From Scatosoma sp045660265 (GTDB lineage Bacteria; Bacillota; Clostridia; Christensenellales; Borkfalkiaceae): a stretch of 64,000 nucleotides of DNA. The notes beneath the pieces were generated by a model, which worked only from the letters and a program-made list of their open reading frames with translations, ran no database searches and was not told the origin of the DNA. Shown in pieces: positions 1-8,425 of the stretch; within the stretch, counting starts at the first letter, position 1; every line of letters begins with the position of its first letter. The position numbers were made by a program, and so were the translations under genes. The DNA is taken from contig JAZRDM010000005.1 in NCBI GenBank assembly GCA_045660265.1, positions 16,371 to 80,370 on the forward strand, in the 5' to 3' direction.

Positions 1-1
1 A

Positions 2-712
2 GTTACTTACTTAGAAGTAGCAGGTAAACTCATTGACGACGAAACGCTTGCATTGTATATCCCCGACGGCAACAAACAAACTACCCTTTACTTATTCGCA
101 ATCTCCGACGACGAAATTGCAATTTCCGCTTCGGAAACGCTTGCAAACGGCAACTACACCGTTGCTGCAGTTCAAGACGAACTCTTCGGTGTTTGGACAA
201 ACCGCGCAACTAGCACCATCTCCTTCTACTTCGAATTTGACGGGCTTGCAAATACTTCGAATACGACACCTACTGCAATTCAAACGAACAGTATCGGTAG
301 CGGTTCGCAATCCTATTACTATTCGAGAAGAGATAACGGCGCAATTTTGATTTGGAGCGCGAACACTATCGGCGGTAAAACGTCTTACAGTATTATCGAA
401 TGGTGTGATACAAACGAAACAGGCGCGTATATCAACGCAGACGGCACAAAAGCGTTTAAGCTTGTAGAAGTTGACTCCCTCTATCAACTTACCGCTTATG
501 CGGCAAACGGCGAAGAATGGCTCTTCGACGGCCAAGGCGGTATCGAAGTTTATAATAAGGACGGCGACGTAATTGCAACTTACACTTATAAAGTAACTAA
601 ATTTGACGACCGTAAATATACGGTTGAATTAACGGTTACCGACCAAGAAGGCAATGCAAAAGAAATGATCATCAATTACGGTGGCACAAAAGTTCTTATC
701 GAATACGTTTAA
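2..712 (+). CDS. C-terminal part of an unknown, probably secreted protein (5' truncated)
   Basis: The reading frame is open from the first bases of the window, so the gene starts upstream and only its last 236 or so codons are seen; the first in-frame ATG is internal. The product is rich in Gly, Thr, Asn, Tyr and Asp, with alternating hydrophobic residues as in beta-sandwich surface domains, and has no transmembrane segment at its C-terminus. The last 70 residues (YTYKVTKFDD to the end) look like a single beta domain. I recognise no family. It is followed 10 bases later by an intrinsic terminator and converges on the minus-strand peptide-uptake operon. Confidence 0.7.
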   Translation, partial: VTYLEVAGKLIDDETLALYIPDGNKQTTLYLFAISDDEIAISASETLANGNYTVAAVQDELFGVWTNRATSTISFYFEFDGLANTSNTTPTAIQTNSIGSGSQSYYYSRRDNGAILIWSANTIGGKTSYSIIEWCDTNETGAYINADGTKAFKLVEVDSLYQLTAYAANGEEWLFDGQGGIEVYNKDGDVIATYTYKVTKFDDRKYTVELTVTDQEGNAKEMIINYGGTKVLIEYV

Positions 713-722
713 AACAACCAAA

Positions 723-760
723 AACATTCCGCTTTAACAAGTTAAGGCGGAATGTTTTAT
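723..760 (+). terminator. Intrinsic terminator of the first gene
   Basis: Two 15-base arms (723-737 and 742-756) pair with one mismatch or wobble around a four-base loop and are followed by TTTTATTATTC. It sits directly after the stop codon at 712. Confidence 0.85.
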
Positions 761-878
761 TATTCTTTCTTTAAAGGCGTTTGCTTTGCCCTATTTTTTA
801 TCGTATTGCGAAAGACGCATTCTTAGTCGAATATAAATATCTTTTAAAATTAGGCTTTTTAAAAGTGTTTAAAGAAAC

Positions 879-913
879 ACCCTCCGCGTATGATACGCGG
901 AGGGTTTATTTTT
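879..913. terminator. Bidirectional terminator between convergent genes
   Basis: ACCCTCCGCGTA and TACGCGGAGGGT form a perfect 12-bp stem with a 3-base loop. It is followed by TTTATTTTT on the + strand and by GTTTCTTT on the minus strand. It closes the minus-strand operon that ends at 929. The stretch 761-878 before it holds no gene that I can support. Confidence 0.8.
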
Positions 914-928
914 ATGTTTCTTTGATTT

Positions 929-1186
929 TTAGCCCAGCCAGAGCATTGCTAATAAAAACATCAACAAAAAGGCAACGGCAACGCACGCAACCACAGGAAG
1001 CGAGGCAAGAAAACCTGCCCACACAATCGCACGGCGTTCTTTAGGGGAAAGGTAAAGCTTTTCTTTGCTGTCCCCGCCCTTCTTTTTAGACGGATCGTAC
1101 CAGCGGAAGCCTTCTACATTCATATCCGCAAAGGTCGTTTCGGTATCTAAATCGTCTTGTTTTTGTTCTTTTTGGTCTTTATTCAT
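929..1186 (-). CDS. Small single-pass membrane protein at the end of the peptide-transport operon
   Basis: This 85-aa product has a charged N-terminal half (MNKDQKEQKQDD, then a segment with KKKGGDSKEK) and one or two C-terminal membrane segments (from about residue 54, AGFLASLPVVACVAVAFLLM). I chose the ATG at 1186, just after the OppF-like stop at 1192. An in-frame ATG at 1210 lies inside that gene. Neither start has a clear ribosome site, so translation is probably coupled to the gene before. No family is recognised. Its place suggests a role with the transporter, but that is inference from context only. Confidence 0.6.
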   Translation of the reverse strand: MNKDQKEQKQDDLDTETTFADMNVEGFRWYDPSKKKGGDSKEKLYLSPKERRAIVWAGFLASLPVVACVAVAFLLMFLLAMLWLG

Positions 1187-1191
1187 AGCAA

Positions 1192-2190
1192 TTAGTCGTA
1201 TAAGTGGCAAGCGCAGAAATGCCCTTTTTCCACTTCCTTATATTCAGGCGGTACCTCTTTACAAATATCCATACATTGTTCGCAACGCGTATGGAATTTA
1301 CAGCCCTTAGGCGGATTAACGGGGGAAGGAATATCCCCTTTCAAAATAATTCTGTTCATCTTTACGTGCGGATTAGGCACGGGTACTGCCGAGAACAACG
1401 CTTTGGTATAAGGGTGTAAGGTGTTGCCGAAAATTTGCGCCTTTTCGCCGTATTCTACCATACTGCCAAGGTACATAACGCCGACTTCGTCGGAAATATG
1501 CTTGACAACGGATAAGTCGTGCGAAATGAAGATGTAGGTGAGCCCTAACGTCTTTTGCAATTCTTTCAGCATATTGATGATTTGCGCTTGAATAGATACG
1601 TCGAGCGCCGATACAGGTTCGTCGCAAACGACAAGATCGGGCTTGAGTGCAAGCGCTCGCGCAATACAAATTCTTTGTCTTTGACCGCCCGAAAATTCGT
1701 GAGGATATCTTTCGAAATAATGAGGCTGTAAACCGCACATGGTCATTACTTCAAGGATATAATCACGATACTCTTCCTTGCTGACCATCTTATGCTCACG
1801 CGCTGCTTCCCCGATAATTTCCCCGACGTTTAAACGGGGGGAAAGGCTTGCGTAAGGGTCTTGGAAAATCATTTGCATATTCGGACGGAGCTTATCAAAC
1901 TCTTTATCCGATAATTTGGTTACGTCTTGGCCTTTAAAGATAACTTCGCCGCCCGTAACGTCATGTAAACGCAAAATCGTTCGGCCCATTGTTGTTTTAC
2001 CGCAACCAGATTCGCCTACGATACCAAGTGTTCTACCCTTTTTAAGCGAAAAGGACACGTTGTCTACCGCTTTTAACCATGCCGTCGGCTTACCGAAGAA
2101 ATCGGTATCTACAACAAAGTGCTTTTTTAAATTTTTAACTTCTAAAAGGAGCTCGTCCTGCGAAACGTTCGTTTGAATATTCTCAGTCAT
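1192..2190 (-). CDS. oppF: Oligopeptide/dipeptide ABC transporter ATP-binding protein (OppF-like)
   Basis: This 332-aa protein is an ATPase subunit of a peptide importer that couples ATP hydrolysis at the inner membrane face to uptake. It has Walker A GESGCGKTT, the Q-loop in MIFQDPYASLSP, the signature FSGGQRQRICIARAL, Walker B VVCDEPVSALDVS and the switch His in FISHDLSVV. The C-terminal Cys-rich tail typical of OppD/DppF ends (CKFHTRCEQCMDIC) is present and may bind an iron-sulfur cluster, as in related subunits. Its start overlaps the end of the OppD-like gene by 8 bases. Exact substrate is unknown; the family also carries dipeptides and nickel. Confidence 0.93.
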   Translation of the reverse strand: MTENIQTNVSQDELLLEVKNLKKHFVVDTDFFGKPTAWLKAVDNVSFSLKKGRTLGIVGESGCGKTTMGRTILRLHDVTGGEVIFKGQDVTKLSDKEFDKLRPNMQMIFQDPYASLSPRLNVGEIIGEAAREHKMVSKEEYRDYILEVMTMCGLQPHYFERYPHEFSGGQRQRICIARALALKPDLVVCDEPVSALDVSIQAQIINMLKELQKTLGLTYIFISHDLSVVKHISDEVGVMYLGSMVEYGEKAQIFGNTLHPYTKALFSAVPVPNPHVKMNRIILKGDIPSPVNPPKGCKFHTRCEQCMDICKEVPPEYKEVEKGHFCACHLYD

Positions 2191-3493
2191 GATTTACCCC
2201 CTTTTCGTCCTTATACAAATAACATGCAACCTTGTGCGTAGGCGATACTTGTACATAACCAGGATATTCGCCAGCGCATTCTTTCGTGCAGCGTTCGCAT
2301 CTGTCTCTAAAATAGCAATAATTGGGCATATTGATGGGATTAGGTACAAAGCCGGGAATACAGTAAAGGGAATCCACTTCGCCGTCTACGGTAGGTTTAC
2401 TCTTTTGTAACCCAATCGTGTAAGGGTGCATAGGATTATCGAAAATATCTTCCGCCGTACCCATTTCGATTACTTTCCCTGCGTACATAACCACAACGTA
2501 ATCAGCCATTTCTGCAACAACGCCCAAGTCGTGCGTAATCAACATAATGCTGCCGTTAATTTTTTTCTTGATTTCACGAAGCAAATCCAAAATTTGTGCT
2601 TGAATGGTAACATCAAGTGCCGTCGTCGGTTCGTCTGCAATAATAAGCTTAGGATTACAAAGCAAGGACATTGCAATCATAACTCTTTGACGCATACCGC
2701 CCGAAAGTTCGTGCGGATATTTTTTATAAACGCTTTCTGCGTCTGCGATACCAACAAGGTTAAGCATTTCGATACTGCGTGCTTTTGCGTTTTCTTTGGA
2801 AATTCCTTCAATGTGCAAGAACGCTACTTCGTCCAACTGCGTACCGATGGTAAATACGGGGTTGAGCGAGGTCATGGGTTCTTGGAAAATCATGGAGATT
2901 TCTCTGCCGCGAATGCTACGCATTGCTTCGGTGGGCATTTTTGCGATATCGTACGTTCTGTATTCCATTTCGTACATGTTACCGCCAAGCTCGTTTTTCT
3001 GAATAACGGGCTTGCCCTTTTCGTCTAATTTTATAACTTCTTCGCCGTTTTCGTTAATTTCCTTTTCATAAACGGGGATTTTCTTACCCTTTTCATCACG
3101 CTTAAATGCATTCGATTTAAAGCGGATAGAACCGTCTACGATTTGACCGCTAGGCGCTTGTACAAGTTGCATCAAGGAAAGAGAGGTTACACTTTTACCG
3201 CAACCCGATTCCCCTACGACGCCAACCGTAGACCCTGCGGGAATGGAGAAGGTAACGCCGTTAACAGCTTTTACCGTACCCGAATCGCCAAAGAAATAAG
3301 TGTGTAAGTTTTCAAATTCTACGACGTTGTTTTCGTCTTGCATTTCGGTAAGGAATTCAGATTCGACAACCTTTCTCTTCTTACGTTTTTCGTAATAGCG
3401 AATAGCCGCTCTGTTCTCCTTCATAATGCGTTTGGATTCCGCAGCGGAGATGTAATGGGATTTAATTTTCGATTTATTATTTTCTTGCGCCAT
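2183..3493 (-). CDS. oppD: Oligopeptide/dipeptide ABC transporter ATP-binding protein (OppD-like), with an insertion
   Basis: This 436-aa protein is the partner ATPase of the OppF-like subunit. It has Walker A GESGCGKS near residue 94, MIFQEPMTSLNPV, signature LSGGMRQRVMIAMSL, Walker B LIIADEPTTALDVT and the C-terminal Cys-rich tail (CYFRDRCERC). Two things are odd. It has a basic N-terminal extension of about 55 residues. It also has a charged insertion of about 60 residues (roughly 127-185, with two Asp-Glu-Lys-Gly motifs) between Walker A and the Q-loop, making it about 100 residues longer than usual. All catalytic motifs are intact, so it should be active. Confidence 0.92.
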   Translation of the reverse strand: MAQENNKSKIKSHYISAAESKRIMKENRAAIRYYEKRKKRKVVESEFLTEMQDENNVVEFENLHTYFFGDSGTVKAVNGVTFSIPAGSTVGVVGESGCGKSVTSLSLMQLVQAPSGQIVDGSIRFKSNAFKRDEKGKKIPVYEKEINENGEEVIKLDEKGKPVIQKNELGGNMYEMEYRTYDIAKMPTEAMRSIRGREISMIFQEPMTSLNPVFTIGTQLDEVAFLHIEGISKENAKARSIEMLNLVGIADAESVYKKYPHELSGGMRQRVMIAMSLLCNPKLIIADEPTTALDVTIQAQILDLLREIKKKINGSIMLITHDLGVVAEMADYVVVMYAGKVIEMGTAEDIFDNPMHPYTIGLQKSKPTVDGEVDSLYCIPGFVPNPINMPNYCYFRDRCERCTKECAGEYPGYVQVSPTHKVACYLYKDEKGVNHD

Positions 3494-3499
3494 ATCCGA

Positions 3500-4573
3500 T
3501 TACCTCTTCATCTTAGGGTCAAACGCGTCTCGAAGACCGTCGCCGACAAAGTTAAACGCCAAAATTGCGAGCGTAATACAAATTCCAGGGGGTACCCAGA
3601 AGTTTAAGAAGCCCGTCATGTATTCGTCCTTGGTTGCATAGTTAATCATTGCACCCCACGTTGCCGTACCTAAGGGCGCGCCAAGACCTAAGAAACCAAG
3701 CGTTGCTTCCGTCAAGATAATTTGACCTAACCCAAGCGTCATGGAAACGATAAGCTGAGGCATAACGTTAGGGATTAAGTGTTTGAATATCTTTCTGCCT
3801 ACCGATAAGCCCGAACACTTTGCGGCAAGCATAAATTCCTGTTCGCGCAAGGACAAAATTTGACCGCGTACCAAACGCGCCGTACCTGCCCAGCCCAGCA
3901 AACACAATATACCCATTAGGTAGTATAGTCTGGCTATCCCCGTTACTTCGAAGCCGTCGAGTACGGCGGATAAGATAAGCATGATGGGGATTTGCGGAAT
4001 ACAATATAAAATATCGACTATACGCATCACGATTTGATCGATCCAACCGCCAAAATAACCGGCTAAACCGCCCAGCGTGATACCGATAAGCGTTTCGATA
4101 ATGATAACAACAAAACCAATCGTCAACGAAACTTGTCCGCCGAGCATAAGTCTAGTTAAAATATCATAACCGTTTTCGTCCGTACCAAGCCAGTGATCCC
4201 ACGTGATATTGCCTTTGATGTTTGCCGTCGGAATTTCGATAGAAATATCGTAACCCGTAAAGCTTTCGCCGTTTACGGTATATTCGATAGCCGGATACGC
4301 AATCAAAGGATTAGGCGTCGTTACCGTATCCGCCACTTCTTTACCGTTTTGATACCAAGGCGATAAAAGCGGGCCGACAAAGGAGAATAAGAACAATACG
4401 ATAAGCGCAATCAAGCCGACCATAGACAGCTTCGAACGGAAAAAGCGTTTCAAAACCGTCATACCGGGCGAGAGCACCTTCACTCTGTCCGTTAAGTTTT
4501 CTCCGTGTAAATCTTCAGCGGGAAGCGTTTGTTCTTCAGAAATTTCTTCCATTACGTTTTTATTTTCTTCCAT
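3500..4573 (-). CDS. oppC: Peptide ABC transporter permease (OppC-like)
   Basis: This 357-aa membrane protein forms half of the transport channel. It starts with a cytoplasmic acidic tail and a first membrane helix (MVGLIALIVLFLFSFVG). An extracellular loop longer than usual follows (about residues 72-130), then WDHWLGTDENGYDILTRL, typical of OppC, and five further helices. The inner-membrane-component loop (LVRGQILSLREQEFMLAA) that docks on the ATPases is clear. The gene lies 14 bases after the OppB-like gene and 6 bases before the OppD-like gene. Confidence 0.92.
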   Translation of the reverse strand: MEENKNVMEEISEEQTLPAEDLHGENLTDRVKVLSPGMTVLKRFFRSKLSMVGLIALIVLFLFSFVGPLLSPWYQNGKEVADTVTTPNPLIAYPAIEYTVNGESFTGYDISIEIPTANIKGNITWDHWLGTDENGYDILTRLMLGGQVSLTIGFVVIIIETLIGITLGGLAGYFGGWIDQIVMRIVDILYCIPQIPIMLILSAVLDGFEVTGIARLYYLMGILCLLGWAGTARLVRGQILSLREQEFMLAAKCSGLSVGRKIFKHLIPNVMPQLIVSMTLGLGQIILTEATLGFLGLGAPLGTATWGAMINYATKDEYMTGFLNFWVPPGICITLAILAFNFVGDGLRDAFDPKMKR

Positions 4574-4587
4574 AACGTTCCCTCCTA

Positions 4588-5580
4588 TTATTTACCAAGC
4601 TTAACACGAGGGTCAACTACTGCGTACATAATGTCCGCAAGCAAGATACCCAAAATGGTAAGCACCGCGATAAACATATTATAGCCCATGATGAAGGGAA
4701 TGTCCCCTGCAAGTAAGGCATTATATGCAATTTGACCAATCCCTGGAATATCAAAGAGCGTTTCCGTAATCATTGCACCGCCAAAAAGCCCGGGTAAAAT
4801 ACCCGCAAGCGTCGTTACAAGCGGAATCAACGTGTTTCTAAACACGTGCTTATATACAACGGAGTTTTCGGAAAGACCCTTTGCTCTTGCGGTACGGATA
4901 TAGTCTGCGTTGAGTACTTCGAGCGTGTTCGTTCTCGTATATCTCATCAGTGAACCGATAGACAAAATGACAAGCACAAACATAGGCATTACCAAATGCC
5001 ATGCCATATCCCAAAAACGTACCCAATCGGACGCAGTTTTCGGAAGCGTTGCCGTAACCAAACCGCCCGTTTCAAACCAGCCGAGTTCTACTGCAAAGAA
5101 TTTAATTACCAAACTGCCGAAGAAGAAGCTGGGGAAAGACATACCGATCATTGTTAAAACAGTAACGGTATAGTCGAGCTTGCCGTATTGGTTGCACGCG
5201 CTTTTAATCCCAAGAGGGATTGCGATAATAAGTTGTAAAACGAGCGAGATAAAGGAAATAGTGAACGAGATCCCCATATTTTGAAAAATCTTGTCTTGTA
5301 CGGGAACGTTATACATCCACGACGTACCCATATCCCCTTGGATAAATCCCCACGCCCAGTCGAGATATCCTTGACAAATTCCGCCAAAGCTTTTATCGAG
5401 CAATCCGTATTCTTCCAAAATCTTATCGATTCTTTCCTGCGTAAAGCCGTTACCGCTACCGATAATTTTACTGGTAACGAAGTCAACGGGCATTAAACGA
5501 ACGAGGAAATATAAAATAACAGATACCCCGAACAATATCAATAACGAAATTAAAATTCTCTTAATTATGTATTTAACCAT
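4588..5580 (-). CDS. oppB: Peptide ABC transporter permease (OppB-like)
   Basis: This 330-aa membrane protein is the second channel subunit. It begins MVKYIIKRILISLLILFGVS, the classic OppB/DppB start, and carries the docking loop (RYTRTNTLEVLNADYIRTAR) and the conserved LIPLVTTLAG and ETLFDIPGIGQ motifs. Length is normal for the family. It follows the binding-protein gene after a 97-base gap containing a strong hairpin, and precedes the OppC-like gene closely. Confidence 0.93.
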   Translation of the reverse strand: MVKYIIKRILISLLILFGVSVILYFLVRLMPVDFVTSKIIGSGNGFTQERIDKILEEYGLLDKSFGGICQGYLDWAWGFIQGDMGTSWMYNVPVQDKIFQNMGISFTISFISLVLQLIIAIPLGIKSACNQYGKLDYTVTVLTMIGMSFPSFFFGSLVIKFFAVELGWFETGGLVTATLPKTASDWVRFWDMAWHLVMPMFVLVILSIGSLMRYTRTNTLEVLNADYIRTARAKGLSENSVVYKHVFRNTLIPLVTTLAGILPGLFGGAMITETLFDIPGIGQIAYNALLAGDIPFIMGYNMFIAVLTILGILLADIMYAVVDPRVKLGK

Positions 5581-5609
5581 CTGAAATTTCGCCTTTTTGT
5601 TTTTTTCGC

Positions 5610-5636
5610 GGAAACGGATAGGCTATATCCGTTTCC
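5610..5636 (-). promoter_or_regulatory. Stem-loop between binding-protein and permease genes
   Basis: GGAAACGGATA and TATCCGTTTCC form a perfect 11-bp stem. On the minus strand it is followed by an A-rich run rather than a T-run, so it is not a standard terminator. Such hairpins between a binding-protein gene and its permease genes usually protect the upstream message, giving more binding protein than channel. That role is inferred. Confidence 0.6.
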
Positions 5637-5677
5637 ACCGTTGCCTGTAAATGTGTGATTACTTGCCTTCTTTTTTA

Positions 5678-8404
5678 TTAGTTGAAGTCAAGATCCCAAA
5701 GCTTGCTTACCATACTTTCCAAATACGAAGGATTTTGGTTAAGCGAGTTCATATCGATAATGTCCTTATTATATACAACAAGGTCGTTTCTTTGATAGGT
5801 AGGGAATTCTACCGCCATTGCCATAATCGTATTCATTGCTTTCTTGTATTTATCAATACGCGTTTCTTTGTTAAGCGTTTCTCTGCCTTCATCAATAAGC
5901 TTTGCAAGCTCAATCATCAATTCATATTCGCGAGAATAGGTGTCGGGATCTCTCTTAATACCGTCCTTATACCAGTTGTTCGTGCTGGTTGCTAAGGAGT
6001 CCATATGGTAAATTTGATAAGGGTCGGGGTCGATACTCGAAGACCAAGCTGCTGCCCATACCGCCAAGTCGCCCGTCGTCAATTTTTTAAGCGCTTGTAC
6101 GTCCGTACCTACTTCGATATCCATACCGCATTCTTCAAGCAATTTTTCTGCGTCGATAAACATGGAGTATGCGGGGTGATCCGTCGTACCGCCGGCAATC
6201 GTAAACTTAAGCTTTAAGTTTTCGCCGTCTTTATCACGGATACCGTCGCCGTTGGTATCAATCCAGCCTGCCGTATCTAACAATTCGTTGATTTCATCAC
6301 CCGTTGCGTCGTAAGCGATTTCATCATATACGCCGATATAGCTGCCGTCTGCATTCTTAGGATATGCCCAAGAAGTTAAAGACATAGGTCTGTTGATGAT
6401 GGTTGCCAAGCTTTCCGTATAATACGAAATAATCCAAGACGTATCCATTGCCTTCATAATCGCTTGTCTAACTTCCAAGTCGGGTACGTATTTAGGGTTG
6501 ATACCTACGTAACCGTAACCGCCTGCAAGATAAGTTTTGTGATTTAAGTGCGATACGTTACCGATTTCATTGATGTTTTTAAGCGTTGCGTTGGGTTGAC
6601 CGTAGTCGATATTTTTCGACTTCAACGCATTCAAAATTTTGTCTTCCGACGTTACTTTATAGTTGAAATATTTGATAAGCGCGTTGTGGATAGAAGCCGT
6701 TTTATCATTTTTTGCTTCTGCAAGCTGTGCTTTGGTCATTGCGAAATTGTCGATACCCGTCGTGTAGAAGTAAGGGTTGCGTTCGTAATAAACAATGTTG
6801 TCTTTGCAGAACGTCGTTCTATCAACGTTGCTTTGGTCGCCAGCCGAGTTGGACGCCATATAAACGCCCGCGCCTACGGGAAGACCGCTCTTTTCCGGAT
6901 TTTTTACAACTTCGTTGAAGAAGTTGATATCACCGAATTTTACGCCGAAATGATCGGTACCAAAGCCTGCGCCGTTAACGTAGTCAACGCCTTCGTACGT
7001 GCCAGAGTAGTAATGCAAAGGCGCAACGGTGAAACCGAAGTTCCAAATTGCTTTCGGGTCAACGCCGTTGATGCGTACCTTTAAGATATCGTGCGATTCT
7101 CTGTATTCTTTTTCGCCGTAAATTTTACCATCAAACTTATTACCGTACGTAGCATCAGCCGTCGTTGCCGTCGTGATACCGCTAATCGATTTTACCGTAC
7201 CTGCAAGAGATGCAAGCGCGTCGGATTTTGCTTCTGCTGCAAATTCCGTACGAATGGTCGTACCCGTTGCCCATGCCGCTAAAATCGTAGGAACGTAGCT
7301 ATCGATAGGTTCGTTGTCCGTAAGGTCGATACCGCAATAGTTATCGTATACTTTGTTGATTGCTTTTTCTTTGATAAGCTCTTCTCTAGCCGTTTCTTCC
7401 GAATAGCCTTCTGCGATTTTTGCCGCAAGGTTTGCGCTTACATATTCTTCGATTTCCGCTTTATAAAGCGAATAATCCTTCATCACGTACTTGCCGTTTT
7501 CGTCCTTTTTAGACTGCGTGCTGCCGTTTTCAGCTTTGTACGTTTCCTTCGTGATTAAGCCTTCAATGAAATAGTAGCTTTCCCAGTCGTGTTCAAAGGA
7601 ATATTCTTGCGAATACGAGCTTTCAAGCGTACCGTAGTTACTCGTCCAGTCGGACGTAAGTTCTTCTTTGAAGAGTTCTTTAATTCTATTGATATCTTCT
7701 TGAACTTGCGCGCTGTACGCAGAAATTTTGCCGTCGTATTTGTCTTGAATTTCTTGCGTAATTTGCATAACGCGGGTTTCCGCATTGATATAGTAGTCGT
7801 CAGAAGAGCTTGTGCTATCGTCAATAGTAGGATCTTGCTTTTGATATGCCTTTAACCCTACGATATCCGTCGAATAAATGGTAGACGAGCCCGTGTATAC
7901 AGGGTCGAGATATACGTACAAGTTAAAGAGTACGTCCTTAATAGTAAGAGGGGTACCGTCGCTGAATTTGATACCGTTTTTGATAACGAATTCGTATTCG
8001 GTAAAGCCTTGCATAGACGCAACGTCCGTTTCCTTGCCATTTGCATCAAAATAGCTTGTTTGATAGTCGAGTACAACGGTAGGTTGGTCTTCGCCGCAAT
8101 CAGGTTCGCCCTCGCTGTTCGTCGTCAACATACCGATTTGCGTCATACCGATAACTTCCGTATCTGTTGCAGATGTTGCAAAGAAGGGGTTGAAGTTATT
8201 ATCCAAAGCACCGATTGCAAATACAACGGGTCTGGTTTCAGGATCGTTTACGTAATTCTTTTCTACATAGCTGTTACCGCCGCTGCTGTCGCTGGTTTGA
8301 CCGCCGCTGCTGGAAGAACCTGTTTCTTCCGTACAAGCGGTTACAGAAAATGCCATCACGCTGCCAAGTAACAAGCAAAGAAATTGTTTAAATTTTTTCG
8401 ACAT
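5678..8404 (-). CDS. oppA: Peptide ABC transporter substrate-binding lipoprotein (family 5), greatly enlarged
   Basis: This 908-aa lipoprotein has a signal peptide and lipobox ending at VTAC (Cys 24), then a Ser/Gly linker. Family-5 binding protein features flank a large insert: an N-terminal stretch of the type FVIKNGIKFSDGTPLTIKDV, and a C-terminal half with FCKDNIVYYERNPYFYTTG, NPKYVPDLEVRQAIMKAMD and a DTAGWIDTNGDGIRDKDG motif. The usual length is 520-620 aa. The extra length is a charged, helical, partly repetitive insertion at roughly residues 170-430. It should capture peptides outside the cell for the OppB/C/D/F-like importer encoded next. A purpose for the insertion is unknown. Confidence 0.9.
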   Translation of the reverse strand: MSKKFKQFLCLLLGSVMAFSVTACTEETGSSSSGGQTSDSSGGNSYVEKNYVNDPETRPVVFAIGALDNNFNPFFATSATDTEVIGMTQIGMLTTNSEGEPDCGEDQPTVVLDYQTSYFDANGKETDVASMQGFTEYEFVIKNGIKFSDGTPLTIKDVLFNLYVYLDPVYTGSSTIYSTDIVGLKAYQKQDPTIDDSTSSSDDYYINAETRVMQITQEIQDKYDGKISAYSAQVQEDINRIKELFKEELTSDWTSNYGTLESSYSQEYSFEHDWESYYFIEGLITKETYKAENGSTQSKKDENGKYVMKDYSLYKAEIEEYVSANLAAKIAEGYSEETAREELIKEKAINKVYDNYCGIDLTDNEPIDSYVPTILAAWATGTTIRTEFAAEAKSDALASLAGTVKSISGITTATTADATYGNKFDGKIYGEKEYRESHDILKVRINGVDPKAIWNFGFTVAPLHYYSGTYEGVDYVNGAGFGTDHFGVKFGDINFFNEVVKNPEKSGLPVGAGVYMASNSAGDQSNVDRTTFCKDNIVYYERNPYFYTTGIDNFAMTKAQLAEAKNDKTASIHNALIKYFNYKVTSEDKILNALKSKNIDYGQPNATLKNINEIGNVSHLNHKTYLAGGYGYVGINPKYVPDLEVRQAIMKAMDTSWIISYYTESLATIINRPMSLTSWAYPKNADGSYIGVYDEIAYDATGDEINELLDTAGWIDTNGDGIRDKDGENLKLKFTIAGGTTDHPAYSMFIDAEKLLEECGMDIEVGTDVQALKKLTTGDLAVWAAAWSSSIDPDPYQIYHMDSLATSTNNWYKDGIKRDPDTYSREYELMIELAKLIDEGRETLNKETRIDKYKKAMNTIMAMAVEFPTYQRNDLVVYNKDIIDMNSLNQNPSYLESMVSKLWDLDFN

Positions 8405-8425
8405 TTATGTTTCCTCCGATTTATT

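Noticed and set aside
33..350. 105-aa frame overlapping the first gene
   Set aside because: It is out of frame with the longer open frame that enters from upstream and has no ribosome site.
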